A DNA stretch of 9,314 nt from Bauldia sp. GTDB lineage: Bacteria > Pseudomonadota > Alphaproteobacteria > Rhizobiales > Kaistiaceae. The translations under genes were made by a program, and so were the position numbers. The stretch's first letter is position 1, and every line of letters starts with the position of its first letter. The notes below the pieces were generated by a model. It was not told the DNA's origin, ran no database searches, and was given only the letters and a program-made list of their open reading frames with translations. This document shows, piece after piece, positions 5,659 to 9,314 of the stretch. The stretch is taken from positions 1 through 9,314 of the forward strand of contig JAGRKY010000236.1 of the NCBI GenBank assembly GCA_020442095.1, in the 5' to 3' direction.

Positions 5659-7851
5659 ATGAACGTTCCCAGTGCGCCCGCTGCCACCGACGTCGAGATC
5701 GACGTCCGCGCACTGTTCATGTCGCTGGTCAAGGCGCTGCCTTTCATCCTTCTGTTCCTGCTCGTCGTCGGTGGCGGCACCTTCTTCCTGCTTTCGTCGA
5801 TGACGCCGGTCTACCAGAGCGAGACGACGGTGCTTATCGAGGCGGGGGAATCCGACCTGACCCGCTCGACCTCGACGGCGGAGACCGCCGCGGTGCTCGA
5901 CCGGGAGGCGGTGACCAGCCAGGTCCAGCTCATCCGCTCCGGCGACCTGGCGAAGATCGTCGCGTCCAAGCTCGATCTCGAAGCGCAGCCCGAATACCAG
6001 AAGGCGATCAAGAACGAGTCCTTCCTCGACACGCTGCTCGTCGACTTCGGGCTGGCCCAGAGCCCGTCCGGCACGTCGGTCGAGGAGCGGGTGCTGCGCG
6101 AGTATTACGACAACCTCGAAGTCCGGGCGATCGAGGATTCCCGAGTCATCAGCATCGCCTTTTCCTCGACCGATCCGCAGCTCGCCGCGCGCGGCGCGAA
6201 CATGATCGCCGCCGAGTATCTCGCCCTGCAGAAAGCGGCGAAGCGCGATACCAACGAGGACGCGACGCAGTGGCTCGAATCCGAGATCAGCGACCTTCGC
6301 CAGAAGGTGGCGGCATCGGAGGCGGCGGTCACCAATTTCCGGTCGGAGAACGACCTCTTCACCACCAGCGGCGGCGATACGCCGACCACGCTGAACCAGC
6401 AGACGCTGACCGATCTCAACGCCGAGCGGGTGCAACTCGCGGCGGCGAAGGCCGATGCGCAGACAAAGGCGACCCAGATCAGGGCGAGCCTGAAGAGCGG
6501 CACGGTGCCGAACATCACCGAGGTGCTCAACTCGCAGCTGATCCAGCGGCTGGTCGAGCAGCAGGTGAATCTCCGCGCGCAGATCGCCGAGCTTTCGGCG
6601 ACGCTGCTTCCCGGCCACCCGCGGATGCGGGAGCTTAATGCCCAGCTCGCCGATCTCAATCGGCAGGTCACCGCCGAGGCGGAGAAGATCGTCGATTCCC
6701 TCGAGGCGCAGGTGGCGATGGCGAGCGCCCGGGAGACGGAGATCGACCAGCGGATCAACGCGCTCAAGACGACGGTGGCGAGCGCCGGCGATGCCGAGGT
6801 CCAGCTCCGCGCGCTGGAACGGGAGGCGGCGGCGCAGCGTGCGCTGCTCGACACCTATCTGCTGCGCTATCGCGAGGCGGTCGGGCGCCAGAATGGCGAC
6901 TACCTACCGGCGGATGCGCGGGTGATTTCGAGCGCGATCGTTCCGATCGAGCCGAGCTTCCCGAAGGTCATCCCGATGACGGCGGCCGCGACGGCTGCGG
7001 CGCTTCTCCTGGCAATCGCCTTCGTGCTGGTGCGCGAGCTGTCGAGCGGACGGCCGATGCGGCGCGTCGCGCTTGCCGGCCAGCTGCCGATGCCGATGGT
7101 GCCCGACGCGGTGCCGGTCGTCGGTCACGCGCGGTGGGCGGACGATCACGCGATCAGCCGGATGATGCCGTCCGAGCCGACGCTTGCCCCGCCGACGGTG
7201 CCGGAGTCGGAGCCTTCGCTGGCGCGGATTTCCCGTGAGATCGTCGCCGGGGGGCATCATCGCATCCTGGTGACGCTGGCCGAGGAGTCGGACGCGAGCG
7301 GCCGGCCGCTTGCCGCAGCGGCGCTGGTCCGGGCGCTGGCGCGTGCCGATCGCCGCGCGGTGCTGATCGATCTTCGCAGCGACGGTGCAAATAGCGCCGC
7401 GATGGGCGAGGGCGCGCATGCGCCCGGCTTCACCGATCTCGTCGCGGGCGATATCTCGTTCGGTGAGGCGGTCTTCCGCGACCGGCGTTCGCGGGCCCAC
7501 TACATCCCGCGCGGCCTTCTGCCGCTGTCGCTGAAAGCGCCGGGGAGCGAGCGCCTCGCCACCGTGCTCGGTGCGCTCGACGAGACCTATGACCACATCG
7601 TCATGGATGCGACCGACGAGATGATCAAAGTCGTCGGGCCGACCGCCGACGTCGCGATCGTGGTCAGCGAATATGGCTCGGCCGACCCCCGGACGATCCG
7701 GGCCTTCGACCGGATCACGGCGGTCTCCTCCGCGACGATCATGCTGCTGATCGTCGATCCCGTCGAGGAGCGGAAGGAACTGACCGTGGTCGACAACGGC
7801 GCCGCGCCGGAAGACGCGGAACTCCGCGAGCGGGAAGGCGAAGCTGCCTGA
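5659..7851 (+). CDS. Wzz-type polysaccharide co-polymerase with degenerate BY-kinase domain
   Basis: A 730-residue inner-membrane protein (PCP-2a-like layout) expected to set chain length and aid export of the polysaccharide. Order: Wzz N-terminal domain with TM1 (about 26-48) and YQSETTVLI; a long periplasmic coiled-coil region (about 200-410); a GNVR-like segment LEREAAAQRALLDTYLLRYREA (386-407); the proline motif P429-P432-P435-P439; TM2 (about 437-458); a linker; then an ATPase-like fold (about 530-705). In that fold the Walker A site, normally GxGKS/T, reads ESDASGRPLAAA (543-554), so the P-loop Lys and Ser/Thr are gone. Walker A' is AVLIDLRSDG (567-576) and Walker B YDHIVMDATDE (644-654). 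The tail has no tyrosine cluster. It is thus a pseudokinase by sequence. The start ATG has only a weak upstream GAG. It is divergent from the glycosyltransferase and convergent with the DUF2842 gene, 3 bp apart. Confidence 0.9.
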   Translation: MNVPSAPAATDVEIDVRALFMSLVKALPFILLFLLVVGGGTFFLLSSMTPVYQSETTVLIEAGESDLTRSTSTAETAAVLDREAVTSQVQLIRSGDLAKIVASKLDLEAQPEYQKAIKNESFLDTLLVDFGLAQSPSGTSVEERVLREYYDNLEVRAIEDSRVISIAFSSTDPQLAARGANMIAAEYLALQKAAKRDTNEDATQWLESEISDLRQKVAASEAAVTNFRSENDLFTTSGGDTPTTLNQQTLTDLNAERVQLAAAKADAQTKATQIRASLKSGTVPNITEVLNSQLIQRLVEQQVNLRAQIAELSATLLPGHPRMRELNAQLADLNRQVTAEAEKIVDSLEAQVAMASARETEIDQRINALKTTVASAGDAEVQLRALEREAAAQRALLDTYLLRYREAVGRQNGDYLPADARVISSAIVPIEPSFPKVIPMTAAATAAALLLAIAFVLVRELSSGRPMRRVALAGQLPMPMVPDAVPVVGHARWADDHAISRMMPSEPTLAPPTVPESEPSLARISREIVAGGHHRILVTLAEESDASGRPLAAAALVRALARADRRAVLIDLRSDGANSAAMGEGAHAPGFTDLVAGDISFGEAVFRDRRSRAHYIPRGLLPLSLKAPGSERLATVLGALDETYDHIVMDATDEMIKVVGPTADVAIVVSEYGSADPRTIRAFDRITAVSSATIMLLIVDPVEERKELTVVDNGAAPEDAELREREGEAA

Positions 7852-7854
7852 CGG

Positions 7855-8070
7855 CTAGCGGGGCGGGGCTTCGGGGCGTTCCATCCACCAGATGATGGCG
7901 CCCGCCGGGATCAGCCAGATCAGGCCGGCGATCAGAAAGAAGACCGTCTGCTCGAAGGTGGAGGCGCCGGCCAGCCGGACACTCGCGACCGACATCGCCA
8001 CAAGGGCGTAGAACGGCACGAAGAGCATCAGCGTCACGGTCCCGATCAGTTTTCTCGTTCGCTGTCGCAT
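7855..8070 (-). CDS. DUF2842 family small membrane protein
   Basis: A 71-residue protein with two hydrophobic helices, about residues 8-31 and 42-62, joined by a short polar loop. The N-terminal RQRTRKLIGT and the C-terminal LIWLIPAGAIIWWMERP match my memory of DUF2842, a small alphaproteobacterial family of unknown function. A basic N-terminus suggests it faces the cytoplasm. The ATG at 8070 has only a weak GTGGA just upstream. It lies divergent to ctaA with an 85-bp spacer and ends 3 bp from the co-polymerase stop. Proximity to ctaA hints at a link with heme A or cytochrome oxidase biogenesis, but this is inference. Confidence 0.8.
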   Translation of the reverse strand: MRQRTRKLIGTVTLMLFVPFYALVAMSVASVRLAGASTFEQTVFFLIAGLIWLIPAGAIIWWMERPEAPPR

Positions 8071-8143
8071 TCCACAGGCTCGTTTTGCCGCGACCCCGTG
8101 TCACCGGTTGCCGCGCTCGCCCGAGGCCTATATCGAAGGCTCC

Positions 8144-8148
8144 GGGAG
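8144..8148 (+). promoter_or_regulatory. Ribosome binding site of ctaA
   Basis: GGGAG lies 7 nt before the ATG at 8156. This decides the start against the longer in-frame TTG at 8108, which would add 16 residues unlike the family N-terminus. Confidence 0.75.
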
Positions 8149-8155
8149 CACAAGC

Positions 8156-9220
8156 ATGACAAGTATTACAAGCGCGGCAAATTTCCAGCCAACGCGCAGT
8201 CTGGCGCCCGTCCGCTGGTGGCTGCTCGGGATCGCCGCGCTGATCGTGCTGATGGTCCTGGTCGGCGGGGCGACGCGGCTGACGAATTCGGGGCTTTCGA
8301 TCACCGAATGGCAGCCGATCCACGGCGTGATCCCGCCGCTGAATGCCGAACAGTGGCAGGAGGAGTTCGCCAAGTATCAGCAAATCCCCGAATACCAGCT
8401 GATCAACAAGGGGATGAGCCTCGACGACTTCAAGTCGATCTTCTGGTGGGAGTGGGCGCACCGGTTCCTCGGCCGCTTCATCGGCCTCGCTTTCTTCGTG
8501 CCGCTGGTGTGGTTCTGGGCGACGGGGCGGATCGGGCGCTCGCTGGCGCCGCAACTCCTCGGCATCTTCGTCCTCGGCGGTCTCCAGGGCGCGATCGGCT
8601 GGTGGATGGTCGCAAGTGGTCTCGCCGAGCGAACCGACGTCTCCCAGTACCGGCTGGCGACGCACCTCACCATCGCCTTCGGCATCCTGGCGCTGGTGGT
8701 GTGGGTAGCGCGCGGATTGTCGCCACGCCCGCCACCGCCCGGCCGCGCGTCGGGGCGCGGTTTCGCCATCGCCATGGTCGCGCTCCTGTTCCTGCAGGTC
8801 TTCCTCGGCGGTCTCGTGGCCGGCCTCGATGCGGGCCTCGTCTCCTCGACCTGGCCGACCATGGACGGCGCGCTGATACCAGACGGCCTGTGGGTGGCGG
8901 AGCCGTGGTGGCGAAACATCTTCGACAACCCGATCACGGCCCAGTTCGACCACCGGATGCTCGCCTACCTGATCCTCGTCGTCGCGCTCGTCTATGCGGT
9001 CGCGGCGCGCGGGACTCAGGCGGCGCGCGGCGCGCTGGTCCTGCTGCTCGTGCTGATCGTGCAGGCGGTCCTCGGCATCACGGCCGTGGTGATGGAGATG
9101 CCGCTCCATGTCGCGCTCACCCACCAGTTCGTCGGCGCGATGACGATGTGGGTTGCGGTCGCGCATCTGCGCACGCTGACGCTTGCGCGCCATCCCGCGC
9201 CTGCGCTACAGCCGGCCTGA
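8156..9220 (+). CDS. ctaA: Heme A synthase, COX15/CtaA type
   Basis: A 354-residue inner-membrane enzyme that oxidises the C8 methyl of heme O to the formyl group of heme A, the cofactor of aa3-type cytochrome oxidases. Eight membrane helices are apparent. Seen: GGATRLTNSGLSITEWQPIHG after the first helix, FKSIFWWEWAHRFLGR, LATHLTIAF, QFDHRMLAY and LTHQFVGAM. These carry the four conserved histidines that act as heme ligands in two four-helix halves. The GLSITEW and EW-HR motifs mark the alphaproteobacterial/mitochondrial COX15 type rather than the Bacillus type, which has a cysteine pair in its first extracellular loop. Length is normal. The start at 8156 is supported by a good Shine-Dalgarno. 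It is divergent from DUF2842, and its TGA overlaps the next ATG (TGATG), suggesting co-translation. Confidence 0.96.
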   Translation: MTSITSAANFQPTRSLAPVRWWLLGIAALIVLMVLVGGATRLTNSGLSITEWQPIHGVIPPLNAEQWQEEFAKYQQIPEYQLINKGMSLDDFKSIFWWEWAHRFLGRFIGLAFFVPLVWFWATGRIGRSLAPQLLGIFVLGGLQGAIGWWMVASGLAERTDVSQYRLATHLTIAFGILALVVWVARGLSPRPPPPGRASGRGFAIAMVALLFLQVFLGGLVAGLDAGLVSSTWPTMDGALIPDGLWVAEPWWRNIFDNPITAQFDHRMLAYLILVVALVYAVAARGTQAARGALVLLLVLIVQAVLGITAVVMEMPLHVALTHQFVGAMTMWVAVAHLRTLTLARHPAPALQPA

Positions 9221-9314
9221 TGCAGATCAGCAAGATCCAGACGGCAGCGGACGAGATCGCACGCGCCCGGTTGTCCCGCCAGCGGCTCAAGCCGCTGCAC
9301 GCCGCGTTTCGGCC
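9220..9314 (+). CDS. Probable 2-keto-4-pentenoate hydratase/FAH-family protein, 5' fragment
   Basis: Only 31 codons are in view. The ATG at 9220-9222 overlaps the ctaA stop by one base, with no separate Shine-Dalgarno, which fits translational coupling. The peptide has an AADEIARAR helix followed by a basic stretch and LKPLHAAFRP. This resembles the usual N-terminus of 2-keto-4-pentenoate hydratases and related fumarylacetoacetase-family proteins, where a helix ending in an Arg-rich segment precedes a Pro-Leu...RP turn. The call rests on that resemblance alone, since no catalytic or metal-binding residue is in the window. Codon use agrees with the neighbours, so it is likely a real gene even if the family is wrong. 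Confidence 0.5.
   Translation, partial: MQISKIQTAADEIARARLSRQRLKPLHAAFR

Noticed and set aside
5644..6618. Minus-strand 324-codon frame opposite the co-polymerase
   Set aside because: Arg/Leu/Asp-rich antisense peptide. The plus strand has the intact Wzz-type domain order.
7845..7870. Possible terminator between the co-polymerase and DUF2842 genes
   Set aside because: Only a short GCTAGC palindrome and GC-rich runs are present, with no stable stem followed by a T-run on either strand.
8108..8136. Possible ctaA promoter TTGCCG with 17 bp to TATCGA
   Set aside because: The -10 matches only half of the consensus and transcription would start right at the ribosome binding site. Too weak to list as a feature.
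7739..9193. Minus-strand 484-codon frame opposite ctaA
   Set aside because: It has low-complexity charged composition and overlaps DUF2842 and ctaA, both of which are well supported.

Overview
The window looks like chromosomal DNA of a GC-rich alphaproteobacterium, probably of the Hyphomicrobiales (Rhizobiales) type. The reasons are strong G/C preference at third codon positions, a DUF2842 gene beside a heme A synthase gene, and a BigR/SqrR-type regulator divergent from a sulfide:quinone oxidoreductase gene. The genus cannot be read from the sequence. Eight or nine genes fill almost all of it. No RNA genes, insertion sequences, CRISPR arrays or phage genes were seen.

Region 1 (1-1155) is a sulfide-handling locus. 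The 5' part of sqr runs off the left edge on the minus strand. A small ArsR-family repressor with the two cysteines of the persulfide-sensing BigR/SqrR group reads the other way. Their predicted promoters interlock face to face over one AT-rich patch, so a single bound repressor could shut both.

Region 2 (1152-7851) is a surface-polysaccharide (Wzx/Wzy-type) locus with two divergent arms. The minus-strand arm reads, in transcription order, a GT4 glycosyltransferase, a polyprenyl-phosphate hexose-1-phosphate transferase that would start the repeat unit, and a Wzy/O-antigen-ligase-type membrane protein that starts with TTG inside the preceding stop. The plus-strand arm is a 730-residue Wzz-type co-polymerase whose cytoplasmic BY-kinase-like domain has lost its Walker A lysine. 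Together they would start, extend, polymerise and set the length of a polysaccharide. No flippase (Wzx), outer-membrane exporter (Wza) or phosphatase is in view. The 412-bp divergent spacer is AT-rich on its right side and carries a perfect 12-bp palindrome.

Region 3 (7855-9314) is respiratory housekeeping: a small DUF2842 membrane protein on the minus strand, divergent from ctaA (COX15, heme A synthase). The start of a probable 2-keto-4-pentenoate hydratase/fumarylacetoacetase-family gene overlaps the ctaA stop codon by one base.

Gene packing is tight. Two convergent pairs end within 4 bp of each other, one of them sharing a CTAG, and two tandem pairs overlap at stop/start codons. The most notable points are the degenerate kinase domain of the co-polymerase and the interlocked sqr/regulator promoters. 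I see no clear sign of a wholly new system.
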